From Gammaproteobacteria bacterium (GTDB lineage Bacteria > Pseudomonadota > Gammaproteobacteria > Pseudomonadales > JAUIET01): DNA of 64,000 nucleotides. The notes under the pieces were generated by a model that did not search any database, was not told the DNA's origin, and saw only the letters and a program-made list of their open reading frames with translations. This document shows, in pieces, positions 49,499 to 59,309 of the stretch. The position numbers were made by a program, and so were the translations under genes. Numbering within the stretch: position 1 is the stretch's first letter; each line of letters opens with the position of its first letter. Location of the stretch: positions 145,173 to 209,172 of the forward strand of contig JAUIHW010000004.1 of NCBI GenBank assembly GCA_030431775.1, in the 5' to 3' direction.

Positions 49499-51871
49499 TT
49501 ACCAACTCAGCCAATAATTACCCATCGCTTCACGATGTTGGTTAATCGCCTGTCCTTTTCCAGCGCACGTATTGAACTCGAATTCGAGAGCTCCGCTGTC
49601 AGCAGTGCTTAGAACCCGCACCCCGGCTTGTCGATAGCGTGCTGTTACCATCGGATGAGGATGACCAAAACGATTGCGGTATCCAGCAGAGGCGATAGCG
49701 TAACGCGGCTGAACAGCACTGATCAGCTTCTCACCGGATGAGGTTTTGCTCCCATGGTGGGGCATTACAAGCACATCGGCTCGCAGTTCATCACCCCACA
49801 CCGACACGAGCTGCTGTTCGGTGGCCTTCTCAATATCGCCTGGTAGCAGAATTGAGAAGCCGGGTGCGGTGATATGCATGACACAGGAAAGGTTGTTATC
49901 GTTGGCGTGTTCAAGCGCGCTATTCAGTGGCCCAAGAACACGAAATTCAATTGCGCCCCAATGCCATCTTGAGCCAGGTAGACAAGGTTTATTGGGATAC
50001 CCGGGCATCGCAAAGCTTGCGAGCAAGTTGCGTACTGAAAACGCCTCAAGCAGCGCACTTGCACCTCCGTAGTGATCGTTATCGCTATGACTGATCACCA
50101 AGTAGTTCAGCTCTGAAACCCTGGCCTGGCGAAGATAGGGCAACAAAACTGCCGTACCTGCATCAAATTCGGGGCTGAACCGGGCACCGGTGTCATACAC
50201 CAGGGTTTTTCCGTAGGCACGAAAAACCACGGCAAGACCCTGGCCGACATCCAACACAGCAAAATTTGCCGGCGCACATTCAGACAACGTGGCCTCGGGC
50301 TGTGTTCCCGGCCTGAGCAGCGCACAGCTCAGGATCAGACTGCAGACAAACAAGAGTGGGCGGGCGATTAGCCGGATACCCGGCGCACTCAGTAGTATCA
50401 GGCTGGTCAATAGTCCAAGGCTAAGACCAAGGACACCTGGCGCCAACTCGATGCCCCAAGCGCCGTCGCCTGAGCGTGCCAGAAGTTCCAGGAAAGACCA
50501 CAGCCTGGTCAGCAGCCAGTCCAGAGCATTGACCAAATGCGCTGGCAAGCCGAACGGCAATACCGACAGCAGCATGATCAAGAGCAGCAGAGGAACCACC
50601 AATAGGCTCAACAGTGGCACAGCTACCAGATTCGCCAACGGCATCAGCAGGCTTGCCGACTGAAACCAGAACAGCAGCAGCGGGGTAAGCGCGATAAAGC
50701 TAACCCATTGGGCCCGCAGCAAACCGCAAACAGCACTGAAATCAGTCGACATTCGTCCAGAAAATACCGCCAGCAACGCAGCAACGGCCACAAAAGAGAG
50801 CCAGAACCCGGAGCCGCGCAGCGCCAGAGGGTCCATAGCAAGCACGACAAGCGCTGCAGCCAGCAATGAGAAACTGGCCGGCACGCGAGCAAAACCGCTC
50901 CGTCCCAGCATCAGCAGGCACAGCATGACCAGTGCTCTTTGGGTAGGCAGGCTGAAACCCGCCAATGCGGCGTACAGGCTTGCCGTTAGCAGTGCGGCGG
51001 CGGCGGCAAAGCGATGAATCAGCAAGCCCGGCCACAGCGCAAGCAACAACCCGGCCAGACAGCGCATCACCAGGTAGGCTGCGCCGGCTACCATTCCAAT
51101 GTGCAGCCCGGAAATGACAAATAAGTGAGTCGTGCCGGTCGTGCGCAGCAATTCCCAATCATCAGTTGACAGGGCCTTGCCGTCGCCGACCGCCAGAGCC
51201 CGCATCAGGTGCGCTTGCCGATGATCATCGGTCACAGCTGCCAGCCTCCCAGCCATAAATTCCCGAGCCATGCTGGTCAGAACAAGCGGTGAACGTTGGC
51301 GCGACATCGCAAGTGCTTTTTTAGCCCAAACAACGCGTCCAGTCGCATCAATGGAATGACGGTGGAGATACAACTGGTAGTCAAAACCACCCGGGTTTGC
51401 GAAGCCATGCGGTCGCTTAAGCCTGCCGCGAACCGTCCAGTACTCGCCGGCTTTGACCGGGGCCCCGCCGAACCAGGACAGGCGAACAATTCGCAGCCCA
51501 CGCGGAGATTCAACCCAACGGCTGGTGGATACTGCCAGGTCAAAGCGCTGCACCGGTTGCCCATATCGCCACTCCTGGCGCGGCAAGCCGGTGACCCAGC
51601 CCTGCAGTTCTACCAGCTCACCCTCCACACTAGGGTCCAAACTATGCGCAACAATGCCTCGGGCGTACCACATGGAGTGTGCAACACCCAACAGAAAAGC
51701 AGCAAGACATGCCAGAATAACGCGACGCTGAGCGCAGGCCACGCTCAACGCAACAAGCAGAAGCGTCAGCAACAAAACGCCCGCCAGCAGTACTTTCTGT
51801 AACAGCCAGTCTGAAGGTAGATAGGAGGCCAGGGCAAGCCCACAGCAGGCCGCCAGCATGGCATAGCGCAT
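49499..51871 (-). CDS. comEC: ComEC/Rec2-type DNA uptake channel
   Basis: A protein of about 790 residues with the three expected parts. These are N-terminal membrane helices and an OB-like loop, a central competence domain with TGTTHLFVISGLHIGMVAG and GFSLPTQRALVMLCLLMLG, and a C-terminal metallo-beta-lactamase domain with VISHSDNDHYGGASALL and MPHHGSKTS. It should take single-stranded DNA across the inner membrane in natural transformation. The start at 51871 has AGGGAAG eight bases upstream; an in-frame ATG at 51910 is the alternative. It is divergent from the DUF2062 gene and precedes exbB, as in Pseudomonas. Confidence 0.94.
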   Translation of the reverse strand: MRYAMLAACCGLALASYLPSDWLLQKVLLAGVLLLTLLLVALSVACAQRRVILACLAAFLLGVAHSMWYARGIVAHSLDPSVEGELVELQGWVTGLPRQEWRYGQPVQRFDLAVSTSRWVESPRGLRIVRLSWFGGAPVKAGEYWTVRGRLKRPHGFANPGGFDYQLYLHRHSIDATGRVVWAKKALAMSRQRSPLVLTSMAREFMAGRLAAVTDDHRQAHLMRALAVGDGKALSTDDWELLRTTGTTHLFVISGLHIGMVAGAAYLVMRCLAGLLLALWPGLLIHRFAAAAALLTASLYAALAGFSLPTQRALVMLCLLMLGRSGFARVPASFSLLAAALVVLAMDPLALRGSGFWLSFVAVAALLAVFSGRMSTDFSAVCGLLRAQWVSFIALTPLLLFWFQSASLLMPLANLVAVPLLSLLVVPLLLLIMLLSVLPFGLPAHLVNALDWLLTRLWSFLELLARSGDGAWGIELAPGVLGLSLGLLTSLILLSAPGIRLIARPLLFVCSLILSCALLRPGTQPEATLSECAPANFAVLDVGQGLAVVFRAYGKTLVYDTGARFSPEFDAGTAVLLPYLRQARVSELNYLVISHSDNDHYGGASALLEAFSVRNLLASFAMPGYPNKPCLPGSRWHWGAIEFRVLGPLNSALEHANDNNLSCVMHITAPGFSILLPGDIEKATEQQLVSVWGDELRADVLVMPHHGSKTSSGEKLISAVQPRYAIASAGYRNRFGHPHPMVTARYRQAGVRVLSTADSGALEFEFNTCAGKGQAINQHREAMGNYWLSW

Positions 51872-51978
51872 CGGTAACTTCCCTGTCACCCACGATAGAA
51901 CGGGAACCATACCCGGGTGTCACATTGAACACAAGCTCGTATGCTAGACTTTGCAAATTTGGGCTCGCTCGCCTGACA

Positions 51979-52509
51979 ATGCCGAGAAATTTCTTTAAAC
52001 GCCTGGCGCCTGACCCGGTCGCCCTTAAGCAGCACCGCTCGCTACGCTGGCTGGGCAATAGTCTTGAAGACCCGAACATCTGGCATCTCAATCGGCAGTC
52101 CGTATCGCGTGCTGTTCTAATTGGCTTTATCTGCGCCTTTGCTCCGGTGCCCCTGCAAATGCTGCTGGCTGCCGCCGCCGCTTTCAGATTTCACGCAAAC
52201 CTGCCAATCGCCGTCAGTCTGGTGTGGATGACTAACCCTATCACCTTTGCCCCCATCTTTTATGGTGCATATCGAGTGGGCGCCTGGATACTGGGGCGAA
52301 CTCCGTCAGCCATCAGTTTTGAGCCATCCGTGGAGGTCTTCATGGCACAGGTTGCCGAGGTATGGCAACCGCTGCTCCTGGGCTGCCTGGTTTGTGGACT
52401 ATTGTCCGGATTGATTGCCTATGCACTGGTGTGGCGCATTTGGGGCTGGCAGGTTATTACCCGTTGGGAGCAGCGCAAGCGTTTGCGCCAGCTGAGAAAC
52501 TCACATTAA
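51979..52509 (+). CDS. DUF2062 membrane protein
   Basis: A 176-residue protein of the DUF2062 family, with HRSLRWLGNSLEDPNIWHLNRQSVSRA at about 19-45 followed by hydrophobic helices (AVLIGFICAFAPVPLQMLLAA, VSLVWMTNPITFAPIFYGAY, LLLGCLVCGLLSGLIAYAL). The PNIW and NRxSV segments and the P-rich first helix are the family pattern. Some relatives are fused to glycosyltransferases; this one is stand-alone, and its job is unknown. It is the only plus-strand gene inside the minus-strand envelope block, between comEC and lolE. The same neighbour is, to my recollection, found in Pseudomonas. The ATG at 51979 gives the family's usual start. Confidence 0.85.
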   Translation: MPRNFFKRLAPDPVALKQHRSLRWLGNSLEDPNIWHLNRQSVSRAVLIGFICAFAPVPLQMLLAAAAAFRFHANLPIAVSLVWMTNPITFAPIFYGAYRVGAWILGRTPSAISFEPSVEVFMAQVAEVWQPLLLGCLVCGLLSGLIAYALVWRIWGWQVITRWEQRKRLRQLRNSH

Positions 52510-52513
52510 GGTT

Positions 52514-53743
52514 TTACGACCAGCGCAACGCCACTGCTGGAGCCACGCGACTTGCCCTGACTGCCGGGTAGATCGTTGCAACAAGACTCATGGCAACCGC
52601 GGTGCCCCCGATAATCAGCACGTCGTTCGTTCTGAGGTCAGCTGGAATGTAATCCACCGGGTATACAGAAGTGTTCAGAAAGTGGAAGCCAAAAAAGCCC
52701 TCGGCCCAGGCAACCACGGCCGGCAGGTAATGGCTTAGCAGGCAACCCAGCCCTACTCCCAGCCCGGTACCCAAAAAGGCGATAATCAATCCATGGATCA
52801 GAAAAATCTGCAATATGTCCCGGCTGTCCGCGCCCATGGTTTTCAGGATCGCTATGTCCTCACGCTTATCTGTAACCACCATGACAAGCGAAGAAACAAC
52901 ATTGAAAAGAGCAACAGCGATCACCATGATAATCATCAGTGTTACCAGGCGCCTTGACAATTGGATGGACTGATACAGGTTTCCGTACAGCTGTCTCCAG
53001 TCGCGCGCATAATAACCTGGCGGCAGCTGGTTGATTATTTCCCAGCTGATTCGGCGCGATTCAAAAACCTGATCTATTTGGGCTCGAACACCTTGCACCG
53101 CATTACCCATCGACAGCAGTGATTGCCCGGCCCCTAGTCCTATAATGGCCAGTTCCTGGTCCATAGTGGTACCGGTATGGAACAGCGCCGCCACCCGAAA
53201 GCCTCCATAGGCCGGACGTGCTCCATTGCGGGAAGGAACCACTACCTTAAGGCGATCGCCGACGCCAAGACCAAGTTTTACCGCCAGGTAATTACCCATT
53301 GCAACCGAGTCTTCATGGTCGATTAATTCCGCCCAACTGCCCTCGACAATAAAGTCGTCCAGCGCGGAAATTTTCTGCTCTTCAAGCAACTCCACGGCCT
53401 GCACCCTGGCCGCTTCAACTTTTCGGCCGGACGACAGCATTGCATCCATATGAATGAATGGCGCTGTAGCAACGACATCCGGGTGTTGTTCTATTGCACT
53501 ACGCAAGCCCTGCCAGTCCTGAATCGGCTCGCGCCCGACAAACATCGTGTGCGGAACAAGCTTGAGAATTCTATGCTGCAACTCCCGTTCGAAACCATTC
53601 ATTACACTCAATACGGTGATCAGTAAGGCGACGCCCAGCACCAGACCGGCAATGGATATCCGGGACAAAAAGGACACCAACAGCCCACCATGGCGAGCCG
53701 ATGCATAACGCGTACCGACAATCAGTGGCAGCGATCTGTTCAT
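52514..53743 (-). CDS. lolE: Lipoprotein-releasing transporter permease (second FtsX-like subunit)
   Basis: A 409-residue inner-membrane permease with one N-terminal helix, a large periplasmic domain (about 50-265) and three C-terminal helices. The N-terminus reads GTRYASARHGGLLVSFLSRI and VLSVMNGFERELQHRIL, typical of LolC/LolE. It extracts mature lipoproteins from the inner membrane for LolA. Its ATG overlaps the lolD stop, and its 3' end is four bases from the convergent DUF2062 gene. By position in lolC-lolD-lolE it is LolE. Confidence 0.93.
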   Translation of the reverse strand: MNRSLPLIVGTRYASARHGGLLVSFLSRISIAGLVLGVALLITVLSVMNGFERELQHRILKLVPHTMFVGREPIQDWQGLRSAIEQHPDVVATAPFIHMDAMLSSGRKVEAARVQAVELLEEQKISALDDFIVEGSWAELIDHEDSVAMGNYLAVKLGLGVGDRLKVVVPSRNGARPAYGGFRVAALFHTGTTMDQELAIIGLGAGQSLLSMGNAVQGVRAQIDQVFESRRISWEIINQLPPGYYARDWRQLYGNLYQSIQLSRRLVTLMIIMVIAVALFNVVSSLVMVVTDKREDIAILKTMGADSRDILQIFLIHGLIIAFLGTGLGVGLGCLLSHYLPAVVAWAEGFFGFHFLNTSVYPVDYIPADLRTNDVLIIGGTAVAMSLVATIYPAVRASRVAPAVALRWS

Positions 53744-54426
53744 ACGGCCTTCAAGTGCCCATCGACCAGAGTCAGAATACGATCCATGCCAGCCGCCAGA
53801 CGCTTGTCGTGCGTCACAGTTATGAATGCAGAATTGGACAACTCATTCAATGACTGCATAAGGTTTTGAATTTTTTCCGCGGTTTGTTCATCCAGGTTTC
53901 CGGTGGGCTCGTCCATCAATACACACGCTGGCTTTGTCACCAATGCGCGCGCTATCGCAACTCGCTGCCGTTCGCCACCTGAAAGCTCGGAGGGCTTGTG
54001 CTCGAATCGCCCCCCCAGACCCACTGCGCTCAGCATTTCGGCGGCCTGCTCTTTGACCACTTTAACCGGCATTTTGCGCATCAGCAGCGGTAGACTGACG
54101 TTTTCAAGTGCGCTGAATTCAGCGAGCAAATGATGGAACTGGTAGACAAAACCAAGAAACCGATTACGCATGCTGGCGCGAGCGTTCTCTGACATGCTGG
54201 TGATGTCCCTACCATCCACCACAATTTTTCCGGAGGAAGGCAGGTCCAGACCACCGAGCATATTCAGCAGGGTTGTTTTGCCCGAACCGGAGGCCCCTAG
54301 AATGGCGAGCCGCTCGCCTGCGGAAAGACTCAAGTCAACATTGCGCAGCACCCGCAGTTCTTCACTGCCCTGCTGATAGGACTTACATAGGTCGGCGCAC
54401 TGAAGAATGATGCCGCCATTACTCAT
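53740..54426 (-). CDS. lolD: Lipoprotein-releasing transporter ATPase
   Basis: A 228-residue ABC ATPase. Walker A reads [12 protein letters not shown], the signature [16 protein letters not shown], and Walker [13 protein letters not shown]. It energises lipoprotein release by LolC/LolE. The start overlaps the lolC stop by eight bases and its stop overlaps the lolE start, so all three are translated together. The NLD after Walker B and the short length are typical of the LolD/FtsE/MacB class. Confidence 0.97.
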   Translation of the reverse strand: MSNGGIILQCADLCKSYQQGSEELRVLRNVDLSLSAGERLAILGASGSGKTTLLNMLGGLDLPSSGKIVVDGRDITSMSENARASMRNRFLGFVYQFHHLLAEFSALENVSLPLLMRKMPVKVVKEQAAEMLSAVGLGGRFEHKPSELSGGERQRVAIARALVTKPACVLMDEPTGNLDEQTAEKIQNLMQSLNELSNSAFITVTHDKRLAAGMDRILTLVDGHLKAV

Positions 54427-55660
54427 AACGTAAAACCTCAGCGGCCTTCACCTTGGCAGCCTGCCAGGCCGGATAGAGTGTTGCCAGTATGCTTAGCGCA
54501 AAGGCCGAGCCGGCTATCACCCAAACGTCTGACCAGCGCAGTAGGGAAGGTAAATAAACAATATGATAGACCGTTGGATCAAACAGCTGACGTCCCGTGA
54601 CTGATTCGAGCATTGCAGCCAGTTGACTGATATTCAGCGCGAGAAAAACACCAATAGCAACCCCGGCGCTGACTCCGAGCAAGCCAATAAGGCTGCCCTG
54701 AGTAATGAAAATCATCACCACAGAGTGAGCCCGCATCCCCATGGTTCGCAATACAGAAATTGCGGCGCGCTTTTCCGCAACCATCATGACAACAATGGAT
54801 ATGATATTGAAAACAGCTACCAGTACCACAATCATCAGCAGAAAGCCCATCACCCGCTTTTCCATCTGTATCGCCTGAAACAATCCACCCTGCGATTCAC
54901 TCCAATCGGTAATGCGATACTGGTCCTGATAACGATTGATCAATTCTTGCTTCTTTTTTGGCGCGGCAAACAAATTGTCAAGCTGCAAGCGATAGCCCTG
55001 GGGACTCTGAGCCAACTGGAACAATCGAGCAGCATCATCGATATGAATAAAAACATCGGTCGCATCAACCTGCGCGCCCACCTCAAAAATACCCACTATG
55101 GTAAACCGCTTCACCCGCGGGAATATCCCCATGGGCGTGACCGATAATTTGGGCAGCGTGAGCCGAAGCTTGTCACCCAATCGCAAGCCCAGGTGGTTTG
55201 CACTGATGGCGCCAATCACAATACCGAATTCGCCGCTCGAAAGCGCTTCCATGGAACCGGCAACAAAGCGCCCACGCAACACACCAGAGGCCAATTCGCG
55301 TTGCGGGTTCACGCCATTTATTTTGATGCCGCGCACAATACCCGGCACACTGATCATCCCTTTGCCACCTACATAAGGGCTTATGGAATGTATGTCTGGG
55401 TCGCCAGCCAGTTCCCGCTCAAGCAGGTCAGTACTGCGACCCCCAACGTCACCTTCCAACAGCAAATGCGGTACCGCAGCCAATGTTCGCTGGCGTATCT
55501 CCGCTTCAAAGCCATTCATTACCGAAATAACCGTGATCAGAACGGCCACACCCAAGCCAAGTCCCAACAGCGATAGCAGTGAAATAAAAGAAATAAACTG
55601 GTTGCGGCGTCGGGCGCGCGTGTACCGGCTACCAATAAAAACGGGTAATGGCTTAAACAT
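54419..55660 (-). CDS. lolC: Lipoprotein-releasing transporter permease (first FtsX-like subunit)
   Basis: A 413-residue permease with the same plan as LolE: IGSRYTRARRRNQFISFISL at the start, one helix, a large periplasmic domain, and three C-terminal helices. VISVMNGFEAEIRQRTL matches LolE's VLSVMNGFERELQHRIL, showing the paralogy. The periplasmic domain should carry the hook that binds LolA in LolC. The ATG at 55660 is chosen over an earlier ATG at 55732, because the residues before it are unlike the family. The divergent PilZ-like gene starts 126 bases away. Confidence 0.93.
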   Translation of the reverse strand: MFKPLPVFIGSRYTRARRRNQFISFISLLSLLGLGLGVAVLITVISVMNGFEAEIRQRTLAAVPHLLLEGDVGGRSTDLLERELAGDPDIHSISPYVGGKGMISVPGIVRGIKINGVNPQRELASGVLRGRFVAGSMEALSSGEFGIVIGAISANHLGLRLGDKLRLTLPKLSVTPMGIFPRVKRFTIVGIFEVGAQVDATDVFIHIDDAARLFQLAQSPQGYRLQLDNLFAAPKKKQELINRYQDQYRITDWSESQGGLFQAIQMEKRVMGFLLMIVVLVAVFNIISIVVMMVAEKRAAISVLRTMGMRAHSVVMIFITQGSLIGLLGVSAGVAIGVFLALNISQLAAMLESVTGRQLFDPTVYHIVYLPSLLRWSDVWVIAGSAFALSILATLYPAWQAAKVKAAEVLRYE

Positions 55661-55786
55661 GCGCGCATTTAACCACAGCCAGTCACTCGGATCGCACCAG
55701 GAATGGTTAAAGTGCCACAATCTGACAATCATTTTTTGCAGCGACCAGCCAACTATGCCTAAAATGGCTTGAGGAGGCTTTGTACC

Positions 55787-56356
55787 ATGGATGACAACGA
55801 CAATTTCGTTTGCATAGAGGAGACGGCTCGATTACAGCTGGTCAAGATAAAACACGCAAGGCTGGCTACCGATGTCAGTCATTGTTTTCCACAAGATGGC
55901 GCATTCTGGCTCCTTCTTCAGCTGCAAAAGCTTGAGCAGGAGTCCAGCACCTTTCTGCATGCCTTGGCAGAGAGAGACCCAGAACTGGCCAACTATCTAC
56001 GTCATCAAAGCCAAAAGCTGGATCTACTGGTGAGCGCACTGCTGGAAACAGAACCCGCCCCGGACTGGTCGGAACTGTCGATCAAACTGAGTGAGAAATT
56101 CATTCATCTCACCCATGCCGACGCGTACAAGCCAGACCAGTGGCTGGCCCTCAGGGTCATTCTTTCATCCGGGTCGTTTGCTTTTCAATGCTACGCAAAA
56201 ATCCGGCGGTGTGAGGCTCAGAATTCAGGCAAAGCTGGCTACCAGCTAAGCGCAGAGCTGGTCTGGCAGAGTGAAGACCAACAAGATCAGCTGGCTAAGC
56301 ACATTCTGCGCCACCAGGCACGACTGCGACGCGAACAGACCGAAGCCAGCCACTGA
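55787..56356 (+). CDS. PilZ-like protein, degenerate c-di-GMP motif
   Basis: A 189-residue protein. The first 95 residues are helical, and the last 90 fit a PilZ-like beta-barrel: LSIKLSEKFIHLT, PDQWLALRVIL, CYAKIRRCE, then YQLSAELVWQ and a final HILRHQARLRR helix. The c-di-GMP motifs are missing: there is no RxxxR, and D/N-x-S-x2-G is replaced by KLSEKF. It probably does not bind c-di-GMP in the usual way. A PilZ-type gene stands beside lolC in Pseudomonas too. The ATG at 55787 has a strong GAGGAGG upstream. A small exported protein gene follows 27 bases later. Confidence 0.7.
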   Translation: MDDNDNFVCIEETARLQLVKIKHARLATDVSHCFPQDGAFWLLLQLQKLEQESSTFLHALAERDPELANYLRHQSQKLDLLVSALLETEPAPDWSELSIKLSEKFIHLTHADAYKPDQWLALRVILSSGSFAFQCYAKIRRCEAQNSGKAGYQLSAELVWQSEDQQDQLAKHILRHQARLRREQTEASH

Positions 56357-56383
56357 CAGAGGCCAAACAGGAGCAACCGTAAG

Positions 56384-56677
56384 ATGATCATTCGCCTGAC
56401 CGTATTGTTCGTGCTAATACTCAGCAAAAGCGCCACCGCCGAAACTATCAAGATCCCTGTGGGGCAGCAACATCAGGAGCTGCAGCAATTGGAGAAGCCC
56501 CGAAGAGGCCAAAAAATGCCGCAGGTAGAGCGTGAATTTGGCGCACCAATACAACGCTATTCAGCGCGCGGTGAGCCCCCCATTGCTCGCTGGGAATACC
56601 CGGGCTTTATCGTGTATTTCGAAGGCCAACACGTAATACACAGTGTTATTAAACATCGCAAACAGGTGGACGAATAA
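56384..56677 (+). CDS. Small exported protein of unknown function
   Basis: A 97-residue protein with a clear signal peptide (IIRLTVLFVLILSKSATA, cleaved after about Ala19), so it is periplasmic. The mature part is basic and has a compact end domain with MPQVEREFGAPIQRYSARG and RWEYPGFIVYFEGQHVIHSV. The pattern 'WxYPxFxVYFExxxVIHSV' is one I associate with conserved hypothetical proteins of gammaproteobacteria. No catalytic residues can be named. AGGAG precedes the ATG, and the gene follows the PilZ-like gene on the same strand, so they may be co-expressed. Confidence 0.75.
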   Translation: MIIRLTVLFVLILSKSATAETIKIPVGQQHQELQQLEKPRRGQKMPQVEREFGAPIQRYSARGEPPIARWEYPGFIVYFEGQHVIHSVIKHRKQVDE

Positions 56678-56729
56678 GGAGGAGTGAATAAGGACGAATA
56701 AACTCGCTCTTGGCTGCTCGAATACCGCT

Positions 56730-56957
56730 TTATTTAGATGCGTCGTAAAAATTGGCCTGCTGGGCTTCCCGAGCCTGTTCGCCATTGCGATCGCATTTGG
56801 CCCGATCACCACCACAAATCTCGCATTCGGTATCCAGGCCAAGTGCAGCGATTCCCCCGCAGGACCCACTGATTGGTTTACGGCCCATTAAAACGCCAAT
56901 TGCCATACCGGCAACGACGAGAAGCATGACCAACAGACTCAACAAAACTGTAAGCAT
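56730..56957 (-). CDS. nqrM: Na+-NQR maturation protein NqrM
   Basis: A 75-residue protein with one membrane helix (about 3-24) and the conserved Cys pattern SCGGIAALG and CEICGGDRAKC. NqrM delivers iron to the Cys site between NqrD and NqrE in the Na+-pumping NADH dehydrogenase. It is the last gene of the nqrABCDEF-apbE-nqrM set, the usual order, and follows apbE by 17 bases. The signature and position make the call secure. Confidence 0.95.
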   Translation of the reverse strand: MLTVLLSLLVMLLVVAGMAIGVLMGRKPISGSCGGIAALGLDTECEICGGDRAKCDRNGEQAREAQQANFYDASK

Positions 56958-56974
56958 CCTTTCTCTCCACTCAA

Positions 56975-58048
56975 CTAATCAGTCACGGTATTCTGATTAT
57001 ACGCTGAAAATGCCGCGCTTTCCCGGGTAAGATAGGTGTTTTCATCGTCCCTGACGATCATGAACACCAACAAACCCAGTTTCTCGGCAAGGGCAAACCC
57101 CTGCTCCGGCCCCAGTACATTGAGCGCAGTTGCCCAGGCATCCGCCGCTGCCGCGCTATCGTGCAGCACCGAAACAGAGGCAAGAGCATGATTCACGGGC
57201 CACGCGGTTCGAGGGTCAATTGTGTGTGAATATCGTTTGCCGTCGATCGTCAGAAAATTTCGGTAATCACCGGATGTTGCTATAGCCTTGTTGCGAAGCT
57301 GCACGGCAGCAAAAGCAATGCCACGCTGCAGCTCGGGCTTTTCAATGCCCACCGTCCACGGTCGTCCACGAGCATTTTTACCGCTGGCGCGCAACTCGCC
57401 ACCAACTTCCACCAGGTAGTTGCGCAAGCCCAGCTTGAACAGATGTCTGGCGAGCTGGTCTACTGCATAGCCTTTCGCGATTGCTGACAGGTCGAGCTGC
57501 ACATCGCGCACCCTGCGCGCGAGGTTCTCGGCTTTATCAAGCTCTAAACCATCCATGCCGAGCTGCTTATGAAGTTGCTGAATCGCACTGTCTGCCGGTA
57601 ATTCTTCGCGTCGATACTCTTTCTGCTGTTGCGGCCCAAACCCCCACAAAGCCACCAAAGGACCGACGGTAATGTCGAAGGCTCCCTGGCTTTGCCGGTT
57701 GATCTTTTGAGACAATGAGAGTACTTCGACCAGTTCGGCACTGATTTGCATCCATTCCCCTGGAGGCAGACGATTCAGCCGACTCAGCTCTGAGTCAGGC
57801 TTGTAGGTTGACATACTGGCGTCGACCGCCGAGAGTATCTCCAGAACCGACTGCTCGAGCTGAAGTTGTTCAGGGTTTACCAGATGTTCAGCGACCTGGA
57901 CCGAATAAGTGGTGCCCATGATGTCGCCGCGATACAGGTGGTAAGGCCCTTCCGTACTGCAGGAACCGAGTACTGTAATCAGCAACAAAAAAGCCAGGGC
58001 AAGCCCTGGCTTTGTTTGCTGTTGGTGCCAAAAACTAGCCAAACTCAT
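56975..58048 (-). CDS. apbE: FAD:protein FMN transferase
   Basis: A lipoprotein of about 357 residues that attaches FMN to threonines of NqrB and NqrC in the periplasm. The signal peptide ends in the lipobox [13 protein letters not shown] opens the domain, and [10 protein letters not shown] and [12 protein letters not shown] follow, with [11 protein letters not shown] near the end. The start is uncertain: ATG at 58048 overlaps the nqrF stop by 14 bases, while ATG at 58084 lies further inside nqrF, and neither has a clear SD. The codons for the signal-peptide core form a terminator-like hairpin with a T-run, so transcription from nqr into apbE may be attenuated. nqrM follows. Confidence 0.94.
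   Translation of the reverse strand: MSLASFWHQQQTKPGLALAFLLLITVLGSCSTEGPYHLYRGDIMGTTYSVQVAEHLVNPEQLQLEQSVLEILSAVDASMSTYKPDSELSRLNRLPPGEWMQISAELVEVLSLSQKINRQSQGAFDITVGPLVALWGFGPQQQKEYRREELPADSAIQQLHKQLGMDGLELDKAENLARRVRDVQLDLSAIAKGYAVDQLARHLFKLGLRNYLVEVGGELRASGKNARGRPWTVGIEKPELQRGIAFAAVQLRNKAIATSGDYRNFLTIDGKRYSHTIDPRTAWPVNHALASVSVLHDSAAAADAWATALNVLGPEQGFALAEKLGLLVFMIVRDDENTYLTRESAAFSAYNQNTVTD
57987..58013 (-). terminator. Rho-independent terminator-like hairpin inside the apbE 5' coding region
   Basis: On the minus strand, AAAGCCAGGGC-TT-GCCCTGGCTTT, a perfect stem of about 10 base pairs with a tight loop, is followed by a run of six T. It lies 22 bases after the nqrF stop and within the codons of the apbE signal peptide ([11 protein letters not shown]). 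It would end most nqr transcripts and reduce apbE/nqrM expression. Confidence 0.75.
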
Positions 58049-59264
58049 CAAGCAGAATGTTCTCTTTTTCAACTCCCAGCTCATCAAGCATGGTCAGCAC
58101 GGCTTTGTTCATCATTGGCGGCCCGCACAGGTAGTACTCGCAATCCTCCGGCGCCGGGTGCTGCTTCAGGTAATTGTCGAGCACCACCTGATGAATGAAA
58201 CCGGTATACCCTTCCCAGTTATCCTCCGGCAGCGGATCAGACAAGGCAACATGCCATTCAAAATTGTCGTACTCGGCAGCCAATCCATCGAAATCTTCCA
58301 CATAGAACATTTCTCGCAGGCTTCGGGCACCGTACCAATAAGAAATTTTGCGCCTGGAGCTTAGCCGCTTCAATTGATCAAAAATATGCGAACGCAAGGG
58401 AGCCATACCGGCACCCCCGCCTATAAACACCATCTCAGCGTCGGTTTCTTTGGCAAAAAACTCGCCGAAAGGCCCAAACACCCGGACTTTATCGCCCGGC
58501 TTAAGGTTAAACACCCAGGACGACATCTGCCCAGGTGGAATTCCTTGGCTACCTGGCGGCGGAGACGCAACCCGGATATTGAACTTTATGATGCCTTTTT
58601 CTTCCGGGTAATTGGCCATTGAATACGCTCGAACAATGGTCTCATCCACAGTGGACACATTATCAAAAACTTTAAAGCGCTCCCAATCGCCTCGGTACTC
58701 TTCCGGTATGTCAAAATCTCGATAGTCGACCGTGTGCGGTGGTGCTTCCAGCTGCACATAACCACCGGCTCTGAAATCGACACTTTCGCCCTCCGGAATC
58801 GCCAGCACAAGCTCCTTGATGAAAGTAGCCACATTGTCATTGGATACCACTGTGGTTTCCCAGCTTTTGACGCCGAAAAATGCCGGGTCAACCTGGATTT
58901 TCATGTCCTGCTTGACCGTGACCTGACAGCTCAAACGCCAGTCATCTGCCCGCTCAACACGGGTAAAGTGCCCTTCTTCTGTCGGCAGCATCGAGCCGCC
59001 TCCTTCGGTTACCTGGCATTTGCATTGCGCGCAGGTGCCGCCGCCACCACAGGCAGAAGACAAGAAAATTCCTTCATTGGCCAACGTTGTCAGCAGCTTG
59101 CCACCCGCGGGTACCGTGATCGCCCGCTCAGGATCATCATTAATCTCGATCGTAACGTCGCCACTGGCAACAAAACGCGATCGAGCCAGCAGAATCACCA
59201 ACACAAGGCTCATGACCACTGCGGTAAACATGCCGACGCCGGTAAAAATTGTAAGGGTATCCAT
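58035..59264 (-). CDS. nqrF: Na+-translocating NADH:quinone reductase subunit F
   Basis: A 409-residue subunit with one N-terminal helix, a ferredoxin domain and an FAD/NADH reductase domain. The [2Fe-2S] cysteines are in [17 protein letters not shown] plus a later RLSCQV. FAD and NADH are bound by [26 protein letters not shown] and [14 protein letters not shown]. It is the NADH entry point of the complex. It is followed by a strong hairpin inside apbE. Length and motifs match Vibrio NqrF (408 aa). Confidence 0.98.
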   Translation of the reverse strand: MDTLTIFTGVGMFTAVVMSLVLVILLARSRFVASGDVTIEINDDPERAITVPAGGKLLTTLANEGIFLSSACGGGGTCAQCKCQVTEGGGSMLPTEEGHFTRVERADDWRLSCQVTVKQDMKIQVDPAFFGVKSWETTVVSNDNVATFIKELVLAIPEGESVDFRAGGYVQLEAPPHTVDYRDFDIPEEYRGDWERFKVFDNVSTVDETIVRAYSMANYPEEKGIIKFNIRVASPPPGSQGIPPGQMSSWVFNLKPGDKVRVFGPFGEFFAKETDAEMVFIGGGAGMAPLRSHIFDQLKRLSSRRKISYWYGARSLREMFYVEDFDGLAAEYDNFEWHVALSDPLPEDNWEGYTGFIHQVVLDNYLKQHPAPEDCEYYLCGPPMMNKAVLTMLDELGVEKENILLDEFG

Positions 59265-59309
59265 AGTTAACTCAGCACCATCAATTCTGACTACGCAGCC
59301 CGTTACCGG

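Noticed and set aside
43149..56356. Envelope block murB to PilZ-like as a novel system
   Set aside because: The order matches the known Pseudomonas-type block (lolCDE, DUF2062, comEC, exbBD, lpxK, kdsB, phosphatase, murB). Only the msbA insertion and the missing small gene differ.
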